A stretch of DNA of 64,000 nt from Ophiura sarsii (lineage: Eukaryota > Echinodermata > Ophiuroidea > Amphilepidida > Ophiuridae). The stretch lies in contig CM069447.1 in NCBI GenBank assembly GCA_035610835.1, positions 77,637,982-77,701,981 of the forward strand, read 5' to 3'. Positions 7,276 to 16,185 of this stretch are shown in pieces. The notes beneath the pieces were generated by a model. It had not been told where the DNA came from. It ran no database searches and worked only from the letters and a program-made list of their open reading frames with translations. Both the position numbers and the translations under genes were made by a program. Position 1 is the first letter of the stretch. Every line of letters starts with the position of its first letter.

Positions 7276-10200
7276 TGCCCATATGCTAAAGTGCTAATTC
7301 CATCATTTGCAATCCATCGCTTTGTGTCTAAAGGTGAAAGTGATATTTTATTAACATGTATGCCGTATATTTGATGCTTTTCACTTCGTAGCATATTCAT
7401 GCCGTGCTTAATAAATTTTTGATCTTTAAGTACATTTTTATATTGTTCATGCGTAATGTGTTTTTCAACCACATATTTTTTTACGCCTTTTGCTTTGCGG
7501 ATATTACCATCTGATGTAACTATTGAATACATTTTAGGTCTTAAGCCAACATATTCCTCAATCGCTGCTCCACCGCATTCATCTTTCATTTTGCCAAGAA
7601 CTTTTTTATTTTTTTCACTGTAAAGAGGGTGTTCTTTAGGATAATTGCTAGTATCGTAAAAATCTGCATGTTGCGCCATATCACGATAAACATCCTCAGT
7701 TTTAATATGTAAAAGTAAACTATCTGTGTCGGTGTAAAGCAATTTGCAAGCGCTTCCGTATTGTTTTTTAAGATGGTTGTAATAAAAGTCATACATCAGC
7801 AATTTGCTTATATCCAAAATACACATTCCTACATATGCGGGCCGATTAAGACATAGCTTACTTTTATACATATGCAATGCAGCTAATTCATTACTAAATA
7901 TTTTCTCTCTTGCAAATGTTGGCTTTGCAATTAGCTTTCTTATTTTATTATGTTCATTAGCACGTACCAGATGGACATCAACACGTTTTCTTAAATTTTC
8001 CATGGTTTTACCAAACACAGCATTATTCATTAGCTTATACAAGTCCTTCTCGAAATCACTAGTTGCTTGTTTTCGAAGTTCTGTGTTCATTTGAATATAT
8101 GGCTTCATCCAAGGTGAATGATTAAAACGTAATACTCTATGTATTTTTGTTAATTTCATACCTAAATCAATGCACTGTTGTAAATTTCTGTAATGCAACA
8201 CATATTTTTTCTTATTACGCAAATTCGGTACAAGTTTGTCTGTATTAAGACTAGTTTTCCCAATCAAGTTATTTTGATAATCTGATAGCCATTCTTTATC
8301 TATTTTCATGCGCTCTGGTGCTAAAGGATAATCATTATGCTTATCGTGCAACTCTTTTAAATATTCAAGATCAACTTCTAAAATATAGCCATTTTTTGAA
8401 AAATCACCATTCTTTGAAAAATCACAGTTTGATAAATCTGTAACCCACTCAAACCCTCCTGTTGGTAAATATTGACTCATTGCCCAACCGTACAAGTTAT
8501 TCGCATCGTAATATTGAATGTAGCTTGTTGGTTTAGTTGGATCATAATCTGGAACTTTATCATTGTTTGCTTTAGCATATCTCTGACTTACCATAGAAAC
8601 ACCGCCTCGCATACCTTTTTCAATAAATAAATACATGTCATAGTCTGTTAATAACTCAAGTTTAACTTTTGTCTTTTTAAGCAACGCATCCCACGATAAC
8701 CCTGGACCTGTATAATAGTGAGCCGGATCTAGTTTATAGTGTTTTAAGCATGTATTTCTAAATTTCTCAAATACATCCGCAAGCAGCATTGTATCAGTTT
8801 TTAAATACAAGTCATGATAGTCTCCCATGTTTTTACAATCGAATGTATCCCAAACTTTTTGTGCATAAATATAGTCTTCTTGACTAATTCCACAATCCGT
8901 TAAACTGCTGTAAAAATCCTCAATAGGAGGTAGTTGTTTATCTTCAAAACGCTCCCAATCATCCATGTACTCGTAAGGATAAACTCCTTTTCTAAGCAAT
9001 AATTTACTTTTTTCTTGATCTGGCTCATTTAATTTTGTTATTTTAAATACTTCAGCTGGATTTGCCTTAACCAAATTATCTAATGAAGCTAGTAAAAATT
9101 GTGCGCTGTCAATAAATCGTAATTGTCGTAAAGAAAATGAAATATATTTTTCCATGTTATTCGGAATACACTTAATAACACCTTCAGTTTCACTAATAGC
9201 TTGCATAATTAGATGAGAATCATAACCTCGTAAATTATGAAATAGTACAGGGATAAAGAACTCTCTATTCGAAGGTTTAATTCGCAGTTTTAAATTACAA
9301 TCTGAGTGGGCGGCCCCTCTAAATTCCCCTGTAATATGACAATGATCACGTACTTTATATTTTTGAGAAAACTTTTTACAACAAATTGCACATTCTTTCG
9401 CCTCAAAATAGTTATTATTTATTTCGTAATTTACATCTTCAAACTTACCTTCAGGACGACAGCGCTTATGGACAGCCTTTTGATTATAACACACTTTCTT
9501 ATTTTCATTATCAAAACTACCCTCTTCACATATCCAACATTGTTTAGTGTTGTAATACTCCCTCCACTCTTTAGAAGTTAAAGTATCCATCTTTTTGGGA
9601 AATTTTAGCGATTTAATAATATCATTTTCACATTTTTCAACCTGTTCAAAAAACTTACTCATCGCGTCAGGTCCTCGGTAAACTATAGGCTTTTCAGATA
9701 ATCCATCAGATCTAACAGCTACAATTGAAAATCCACACACATTATGAACAGATTTTTTTTGTGTGTTTTTTCTTTCTTCAGGTGCTGGAGCTTTTATTTT
9801 CGTAACTAGTGCTTCTAAGTCTGCATATATTACCCATGGTACTTTAAGCTGTTTGCGATAGTTTTCAAACTTTAAAATTGAATTATTTTCTGTAGGCATT
9901 TCTATTTTAATAGGTCTTTCTCCAATCCCTCGACATTCAGGTTTATGATCCTCAAGTAAATCTGCTCTAATATATCCATGATGACATCTATCGCAAAAAT
10001 ACTTTTTTTCTTTATGCAAAGTCTGATCATATAAAAGACCATTTAAATTTTTAATCCAAGTATAATGCAAATTTGCTTTTGTGTCTTCACCCAACTCAAA
10101 ATCCTCCTTTTCAGTTAATAACATTAAACAAATGCGAGGTATTTCTGAAGGTTGACTACTAATATAATAATTAACAGTATGTCCGTTTTCCCATCCATAC

Positions 10201-11276
10201 ACGTTAATTGCTAAGGTATTTTGTTTTTCTACTTTTTTAATCTGAGTTATTGGAGTAGGAAATTCTATATCTGTAAAATTTAATCCATCATTAGTTGGAT
10301 AACTTGAAGTTCTATGTGAGCGATCATTTGTTGGAAATAACGCCGATCGTAATGCCCACCTCAAACAATTATCATCTTGGTTTTGTACATTAATAATAAC
10401 TTTTTTGTTTGCTAATTTCTTTGGTAAAGGTATATAAGATCCGCCTTTTAAAGGCGAGTATTCCGCGAAATTTACAAATAATCTTTCAATTTTATCTACA
10501 ACCCACCCAGATCCTAAGCTAATATAATTTTCAATACTTGCTATTATTTTAGCATTTGCTTGAGCCAAATCAATATTAACTAAATTCAGCTTAATATTAT
10601 CTTCATCTATATCAACTTTTTTTAAAACTGGTATTTGCGCACTATAAAAACTTGGATGCGCGTATGTTGAGATATTTGTTTGTGGATTGTCTTTTCTCAT
10701 TAATATTTGCAAAACTAAATTAAATTTTACTCCATTTAACTCTGCTGCTTCTCTTGCAATTCGTGTCGCTATTATTGGCTTAACTTCTTCTAAAAATGCG
10801 ACAGGATCATTTTTATTTTCTAAAAATTCAACAGAATCCTTTTTATTTTCTGAAGCAATCATTTCATAACTTTTAAGATATTTACCAAAAGTATTAGCCA
10901 ACTTTAAATGCATAGTAGTATTAGCCGGTTCTAAAGGTGCAGGAAGATTTTCTAAAATTGGTAAATTAAGCATAGAATCAATAGGATTTACATCTGCTGA
11001 TTCCTCTTTCTTTTGTTTTGATTTTTCTTTTTTCTTTTTTGGTTTAATTTTTATCTTTTCAGGCTCTATTTTTAAAGCACGCAATAATTCAACCCCAAAT
11101 TTCTTTTTCAATTTTAACACAGACTTTGTATAAAATGAACTTATTCCGCCTCTTATATATGATACCGCCCAGTCCTTCGATTTATATACTACATACAAAA
11201 TACCATTTTCTTCCTTAAACGGTAATACAATTGGTGTTGTAATATTATGAAAAGTATTGAAGTCATCTCGTAACAT
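7248..11276 (-). CDS. Protein-primed-type family B DNA polymerase (Polinton PolB)
   Basis: About 1342 aa from ATG at 11274-11276; the open frame extends to a TTG at 11312, but the ATG has TATATAGAAACAAA just upstream and is preferred. Numbering below counts from that TTG. Exonuclease motifs: YADLEA (~497), NLRGYDSH (~693) and YHDLYLKTD (~832). Polymerase motifs: YYDANNLYGWAM (~934), KLMNNAVFGKT (~1093) and YTDTDS (~1193). Extra parts: a QNQDDNCLRWAL block (~310-321) typical of Polinton PolBs, a C2H2-like finger (CDRC..H..C, ~440-460), and a CxxC plus DHCHITGEFRGAAHSDCN module (~641-672) resembling endonuclease VII/HNH folds. It replicates the element. The frame is intact. Confidence 0.92.
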   Translation of the reverse strand: MLRDDFNTFHNITTPIVLPFKEENGILYVVYKSKDWAVSYIRGGISSFYTKSVLKLKKKFGVELLRALKIEPEKIKIKPKKKKEKSKQKKEESADVNPIDSMLNLPILENLPAPLEPANTTMHLKLANTFGKYLKSYEMIASENKKDSVEFLENKNDPVAFLEEVKPIIATRIAREAAELNGVKFNLVLQILMRKDNPQTNISTYAHPSFYSAQIPVLKKVDIDEDNIKLNLVNIDLAQANAKIIASIENYISLGSGWVVDKIERLFVNFAEYSPLKGGSYIPLPKKLANKKVIINVQNQDDNCLRWALRSALFPTNDRSHRTSSYPTNDGLNFTDIEFPTPITQIKKVEKQNTLAINVYGWENGHTVNYYISSQPSEIPRICLMLLTEKEDFELGEDTKANLHYTWIKNLNGLLYDQTLHKEKKYFCDRCHHGYIRADLLEDHKPECRGIGERPIKIEMPTENNSILKFENYRKQLKVPWVIYADLEALVTKIKAPAPEERKNTQKKSVHNVCGFSIVAVRSDGLSEKPIVYRGPDAMSKFFEQVEKCENDIIKSLKFPKKMDTLTSKEWREYYNTKQCWICEEGSFDNENKKVCYNQKAVHKRCRPEGKFEDVNYEINNNYFEAKECAICCKKFSQKYKVRDHCHITGEFRGAAHSDCNLKLRIKPSNREFFIPVLFHNLRGYDSHLIMQAISETEGVIKCIPNNMEKYISFSLRQLRFIDSAQFLLASLDNLVKANPAEVFKITKLNEPDQEKSKLLLRKGVYPYEYMDDWERFEDKQLPPIEDFYSSLTDCGISQEDYIYAQKVWDTFDCKNMGDYHDLYLKTDTMLLADVFEKFRNTCLKHYKLDPAHYYTGPGLSWDALLKKTKVKLELLTDYDMYLFIEKGMRGGVSMVSQRYAKANNDKVPDYDPTKPTSYIQYYDANNLYGWAMSQYLPTGGFEWVTDLSNCDFSKNGDFSKNGYILEVDLEYLKELHDKHNDYPLAPERMKIDKEWLSDYQNNLIGKTSLNTDKLVPNLRNKKKYVLHYRNLQQCIDLGMKLTKIHRVLRFNHSPWMKPYIQMNTELRKQATSDFEKDLYKLMNNAVFGKTMENLRKRVDVHLVRANEHNKIRKLIAKPTFAREKIFSNELAALHMYKSKLCLNRPAYVGMCILDISKLLMYDFYYNHLKKQYGSACKLLYTDTDSLLLHIKTEDVYRDMAQHADFYDTSNYPKEHPLYSEKNKKVLGKMKDECGGAAIEEYVGLRPKMYSIVTSDGNIRKAKGVKKYVVEKHITHEQYKNVLKDQKFIKHGMNMLRSEKHQIYGIHVNKISLSPLDTKRWIANDGISTLAYGHYRIPPGGN

Positions 11277-11342
11277 TTTGTTTCTATATACAAGGTAAAT
11301 AAAAAAGTTCAAATTAAATTTATTTACCTATTTAATATTTAT

Positions 11343-11440
11343 TTACATAAAATGTAATAAATTTAGTTTTAAATTTCTTAACCAATTTTAAAACTACAAA
11401 AATCATACCAAAAAAGAAATCTTAAAATTTCCTTTGTTGT
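11343..11440 (-). repeat. Right inverted repeat of the integrase-polymerase unit
   Basis: Reverse-complement partner of 5992-6085. It starts about 65 bp upstream of the polymerase ATG and its outer end is at about 11434-11440 (AAATTTCCTTTGTTGT). It closes a 5.4-kb unit holding only integrase and polymerase. Confidence 0.8.
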
Positions 11441-11448
11441 ATTTGCAG

Positions 11449-11682
11449 TAGTTAGTTCTGGATCATTTACCCTATATACCACCTCAAAAGTAATTACTAC
11501 TAATACCCTCGATTTGCTCTTTTCAGCTTGGATTTATAGTTATAAATTACTGGGTACCAGGTATACAAGAAGAAGAAGAAAATCCAAACTGAAAGAGAGC
11601 AAATCGAGGGTATTAGTAGTAATTACTTTGAGGTGGTATATAGGGTAAGTGTCCCAGAACCCCCACTTCCCTAACTACTATT
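11449..11682. repeat. Foldback hairpin with ~85-bp arms
   Basis: Arm 11449-11533 (GTAGTTAG, then TTACCCTATATACCACCTC and AATACCCTCGATTTGCTCT) is matched in reverse by 11578-11682 with few mismatches and small insertions. The loop is about 45 bp and AAG-rich. It lies just outside the right inverted repeat. It may be a small foldback element or the remains of a joined element end. Confidence 0.8.
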
Positions 11683-11703
11683 TGTTTTAACAAAGGCAGT
11701 TAA

Positions 11704-11704
<1 letters not shown>

Positions 11705-11740
<36 letters not shown>
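11705..11740 (+). repeat. 36-nt G homopolymer
   Basis: An uninterrupted run of 36 G at the left tip of the foldback element, opposite only 5 C at the other tip. It could be true expansion or an assembly error. Shorter runs occur at 27057-27079 and near 63413-63426. Confidence 0.9.
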
Positions 11741-11743
<3 letters not shown>

Positions 11744-12139
11744 TAAGGATTTTTTGTGTGTTGAATTTGGTTAGTGCTGTAATTATTGAACTATGACTCA
11801 AATGTATATAAAAGTATACTTTTCTTTGGAAAGGAAATGGATCAGAGAATCCAAATTGGGCATCAATTTTGCCCAAATATATGGATTTTTTGTGTGTTGA
11901 ATTTGGTTAGTGCTGTAATTATTGAACTATGACTCAAATGTATAATAAAAGTATACTTTTCTTTGGAAAGGAAATGGATCAGAGAATCCAAATTGGGCAT
12001 CAATTTTGCCCAAATATATTGATTTTTTGAGAAAATCACAAAAAATCACTTTTTTGACCCAATTCTTTTGAACAAAGCTAACAAACATAATTTTGAGTTA
12101 AAAATGCCCAAATCACTTGATGATGATGTAAAGACACTT

Positions 12140-13703
12140 CGTCGTCGTCGTCGTCGTCGTTGTTCTATGGATCATGGCTGATTGTTTGTGACCCTATTGA
12201 TGATGGAGCGCCACCGTTGTCTATTTTGTGACATGCGATGTGCAGAGATAAGAGATAGACCAGTTGCTTCTTTAATGCCATCGGTCCAACGAAGCTTTGG
12301 TCTGCCACGTTTACGTCTTCCTTCGATAGCTCCTTGTATTATCACCTTTTCTAGATTGTCACACTCTCGTCTAGCAATATGTCCAAAGTATTGTAGCTTG
12401 TTGCGCATGATCTTTGTATACAGAGAAGTTTGGTTCCCAATCTGGCTTCTGACAAATTCATTTGTCTTATGCTCTTTCCATGATATTCCTAGCATCTTGC
12501 GCCAACACCACATTTCAAAAGTTGATATTTTCTTTGAATCTGCAATTCCGACTGACCATGTTTCAGCTCCATATGTTGCGACCGGAAAGATAAGTGCCTT
12601 CATAATACGTATTTTTGTGGCCTTTGTGATTCCTCTATCCTTCCAAATGGTTGATAGGGCATTTGCTGATGTTTTAGCCATTACCAGACGTCTTTTAATT
12701 TCTCCAGAGCTTCCACCATCTTTAAGAATTAGTGATCCTAGAATATTGAAGTTATCTACACAATCTACTGTATCATTATCGACCTTCACTTGTTGGTTGC
12801 TGTTTCCTCCGCAAATCATGACTTTGGTCTTCTTAACATTTAGGAAGAGTCCAAACTTTTCACTGGCTGCTTTCACTCTGTGTATTAGAACTTGAAGTTC
12901 AGCTCCAGTTCTAGCTATCAGGGTAGTATCGTCAGCATATCGGAGATTGGTTATGGTGCGACCTCCAACTGAAAATTGGCCTTCCACTCATTCAAAAGCT
13001 TGCCTCATGATGTACTCTGCATAAATGTTGAATAGGTAAGGTGACAGGATACATCCTTGGCGAACGCCTTGTCCAATAGAGAACCACTCACAATTGCCAT
13101 TATCTGTTCTTACTGTAGCTTCTTGATGTTTGTAGAGGGATTTAATCAGCTCAATGATGTGAAGAGAGAAACCCATTTCTTGCATTACCAACCATAGCTT
13201 CAAATGTTGAACGCAGTCAAATGCCTTAGAGTAATCAATGAAGCATAGATATAGGGGTTGTTGAAATTCCAATCTCTTTTCCATCAGGCTTCTCAGGTTA
13301 CCTATTTGGTTTCTTGTACCTCGTCCTTTCCTGAAACCTGCCTGTTCAGGTGGTAACTCATTCTCCAGGTGTTGTCGGATCCTTTCTGCAATGCTATGTA
13401 GTAGAACCTTACTGCTATGCGAAATTAAGGCTATCGTGCGGTTGTTAGCACACTCTCTGGTGTCCCCTTTCTTTGGGAGAGGGAGGAAGACTGCTTTCTT
13501 CCAGTCCGTAGGCCATTTAGTTGAACTCCAGATCTTGGTGCATAGTCTGTGGATCACTTCAATGCCTTCTTTATCACTTTCCTTTAGGAGTTCTGCGGGA
13601 ATATTATCATCTCCAGGAGATTTACCAATCTGTAATTTCTTCATAGCTTGTTCCACTTCACTCTTCAGAATATCTGGTTCAGACATGTCATTGTTGAGAG
13701 TGT
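12140..13703 (-). pseudogene. 5'-truncated LINE reverse transcriptase (RTE-like) with one in-frame stop
   Basis: The minus-strand frame 13686-12172 encodes a LINE reverse transcriptase and its C-terminal region. Motifs are LPKKGDTRECANNRTIALIS, CFIDYSKAFDCV (motif A), GVRQGCILSPYLFN (motif B) and LRYADDTTLI (catalytic YADD). A TGA at 12988-12990 breaks an otherwise open frame. The endonuclease domain is absent, so it is 5' truncated. The 3' end is an (ACG)n-type tail (about 12140-12162). An 11-bp TAAAGACACTT duplication at 12129-12139 and 13704-13714 marks target-primed insertion into the foldback element. RTE-like assignment is from memory. Confidence 0.85.
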
Positions 13704-14133
13704 TAAAGACACTTAGAGGGACGATTTTTTTTTAAAACCTTATCCAATATTTTTTGAAATTTGGACAAAAAAGTGTAAAAAAAAAAGAAAAAATCTATTT
13801 GTTTACGTTTTGTTTGCACTTTTTGGTCAACATTTCCAAAAATATTAAATTAGGTTTTAAAAAAACAACAACAAATCGTCCCTTCATTGGTGTCTTTACA
13901 ACATCATCAAGTGATTTGGCCATTTTTGTCTCAAAATTATTTTTGTTAGCTAAAATTTGGGTCAAAAAAGTGAATTTTGTGATTTTCTCAAAAAATCTAC
14001 TTTTTTTGGTCAAAGTATTCAAAGTATATACAAACATGTATACTTTTATATGCATTTGATTAATAGTTCAATAATTACAGCACTCACAAAAATAAAAAAA
14101 TAAAATCAACAACTTCCTTAAGTCCCCCATTAA

Positions 14134-14959
14134 AACGACCAAATATCATTCATCTGGTAGTTAGCACATGTAACATTTATCACACATTGCATGATTATAA
14201 TATTATTAGGTTAATCAAAATTCCCTTTAAAAGGGAAAACCCAGTAGCAAGTAAAATTCCTTGCAATGAAGCGAAGATCAACCGTGACATGTTCGGAGTC
14301 ACGGTTGTATAGTCCGAAGGGTTCTATATAACGAAAAAAATAGGGTTCTATAGTAGGCCTACTAAGGTTTTATAGTATTAACGTAATTAGGCCTAAGGTT
14401 CAATAATCTGACAAATCTATCATCTGAAAAAAGTCCCAATATTATGATTATGTTTAAATTCCTATTATTAAGAAAGGGTCTGCAATTAAAATATGAAAGC
14501 AGGTTCTGTAGTATAAATTTGAAATGAGGTTCTTTATTCCGAATCATAAAAAAGTGCTCTTTTGTCTGAATCTTATGAGTTGTTATTTGTCGATCTGGAA
14601 AACTTATTTAAAAACGGTAAGATTTTCATCTGACAATGGATTATACAAAAACTTGTTCGTGTGTTTGAAGGAGCAATTCTTCATCTTTCAGACTATACAA
14701 ATTTGCAATATTCGTATGTAAAATCCTTTAATTATTCATATTGAGCCTTATCAGTTACGGACTAGTTGGTTTTTTACACTATATACACATTTTGATTTGG
14801 ATTATTTTGTTGGATTATTGAACCAGAGAGATGCTAACCTATAATAAACCCATAAGACTATAGAACGTTTAAAATAAGGAACTCTTTGAGTGGGATTTTT
14901 GAGGCTTTTAACTGACTTGGACTAGGCTGGGCTAGCAAATGGTTAACAGTGTTACTATA
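14134..14959. other. Non-coding stretch with no gene seen
   Basis: No convincing coding frame. 14221-14360 contains a short hairpin (AACCGTGACATG/AGTCACGGTTG) and repeated GGGTTCTATA words that look repeat-derived. Confidence 0.5.
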
Positions 14960-16181
14960 CGAGAGTTATTCAATAAATACCTGCAACCATTGAACATGTG
15001 AACCGTGACATGTGTCAAGAAAATAAACTTATGATACTTATAAAAACTGTAAATCTTTACCCCTTTCTCACGGAAGATTTCAAACATGTGGGTCATTTGT
15101 ATCATGTTATTTCAGCATGTTCAGTACTATATATAAACACCAGGGGTGTACCTTCATATTTTCTTCAACCAGCCAGCCGGGCTGGTAGCATGTAAAAGTT
15201 ACCAGCCCGACTGTAAACTTACCAGCCAAACAAGTAATCTTCATTTACCAACAGCAAAATTCTTACCGGCCAGCGTGTATATTTGAAAGGTTACCCGCCC
15301 GACGCAAAAGTTACACGCCACGGGCGTGCGGGCGGGTACTAAGTACAGACCTGATAAACATCATGGTCTCTGGGCACTGAAAATTGACAAGAATCAGCAT
15401 TATAAATCAAGCGTCAATATTAACACTATTAACGCTTGTATCTTAATGCATACCATATAAACACAACACCAAAAGTAAGTCCCCCTCTCAAAATGTCGTC
15501 ATAACATCGTAAGGTAAAACATTTTATCAATAAAAGTTAGTTAGAAATAATCCTATGACTGTTTCCTAAGTGGTGTTTGAAAATGAAAGGTGTCCATGAC
15601 TTCATGGCTGAATGAGCTCAAATGAAAGACAAAAACTGCCCTTCTCAAAAGTCACAAATTGCTTCTTACTAATGGAAAAACACCCGTTGTTGAGCGAATA
15701 TTACTGTAATGTGTAATCAATTCATGATCATTCAGCCATGTAAATTCACTTCTTGGCTCAGATAGTAGCACAGTGAGTTGTGACTTTTGAGAATGGCAGG
15801 TTTTTGTCTTTCATTTGAGCTCATTCAGCCATGAAGTCATGGACACCTTTCATTTTCAAACACTACTTAGGAAACAGTCATAGGATTATTTCTAACTAAG
15901 TTGTATTGGCAAATTTTGTTACCTTACGATGTTATGCCAACATTTTGAGAGAAGGACTTACTTTTGGTGTTGTGTTTACTTGTCTTTCAAATACCCCGCC
16001 ATTGTAACATTTAATTCCCTAACCAGTGGCCTGAGATCACGGTATTCACAGTGCTGAAATGTAATTTTAAAAATGATCTACGGGATCGAAATTTTCTGTG
16101 AGAAATGAGTAAGACTTTTACTGACACATGTCACGGTTCCGAGAGTTTCAATGGTTGCAGGTATTTATTGAATGCCCCTTG
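14960..16181. mobile_element. Non-autonomous inverted-repeat element with TATA target duplication
   Basis: Ends CGAGAGTTATTCAATAAATA and its mirror at 16147-16181 (TTATTGAATGCCCCTTG), followed inward by ACCTGCAACCATTGAA and a shared ACCGTGACATGTGTCA. TATA flanks both sides (14956-14959, 16182-16185). It has no transposase. A second MITE is nested at 15458-15978, and a GC-rich block of ACCAGCC/GGGCGGG words lies at about 15165-15345. Its ends resemble those of the element at 33347-34407. Confidence 0.75.
15458..15978. mobile_element. Nested MITE with ~200-bp terminal inverted repeats
   Basis: Left arm TAAACACAACACCAAAAGTA through AATCCTATGACTGTTTCCTA and TCCATGACTTCATGGCTGAA is repeated in reverse from 15978 inward with ~90% identity. 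The loop is about 100 bp. No coding capacity. Confidence 0.85.
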
Positions 16182-16185
16182 TATA

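Larger units (their letters stand above)
11701..14133. mobile_element. Large palindromic foldback element interrupted by a LINE
   Basis: Sequence 11741-12139 plus 13704-13790 is the near reverse complement of 13795-14123, sharing ACTTAAGGA ends, CTGTAATTATTGAACTAT, AAAATCAC.TTTTTTGACCCAA and CCAAATCACTTGATGATG. Without the inserted LINE it would be an ~850-bp palindrome. TTAA lies at 11701 and again at 14130, a possible 4-bp target duplication. The left tip carries a G tract, the right tip only CCCCC. Part of the left arm (about 133 bp, 11749-11881) is duplicated in tandem at 11882-12015. No transposase is encoded. Confidence 0.75.

Noticed and set aside
7248..11312. TTG at 11312 as the polymerase start
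   Set aside because: A eukaryotic or viral gene would use the ATG at 11276, which has the same TATA-like leader as the other viral genes.
13754..14059. ORFs on both strands of the foldback element centre
   Set aside because: Low-complexity Lys/Phe-rich frames produced by the palindrome; no family resemblance.
11701..14133. piggyBac transposon on the basis of TTAA flanks
   Set aside because: No transposase and the tips do not resemble known piggyBac ends; the right TTAA is offset by one base.
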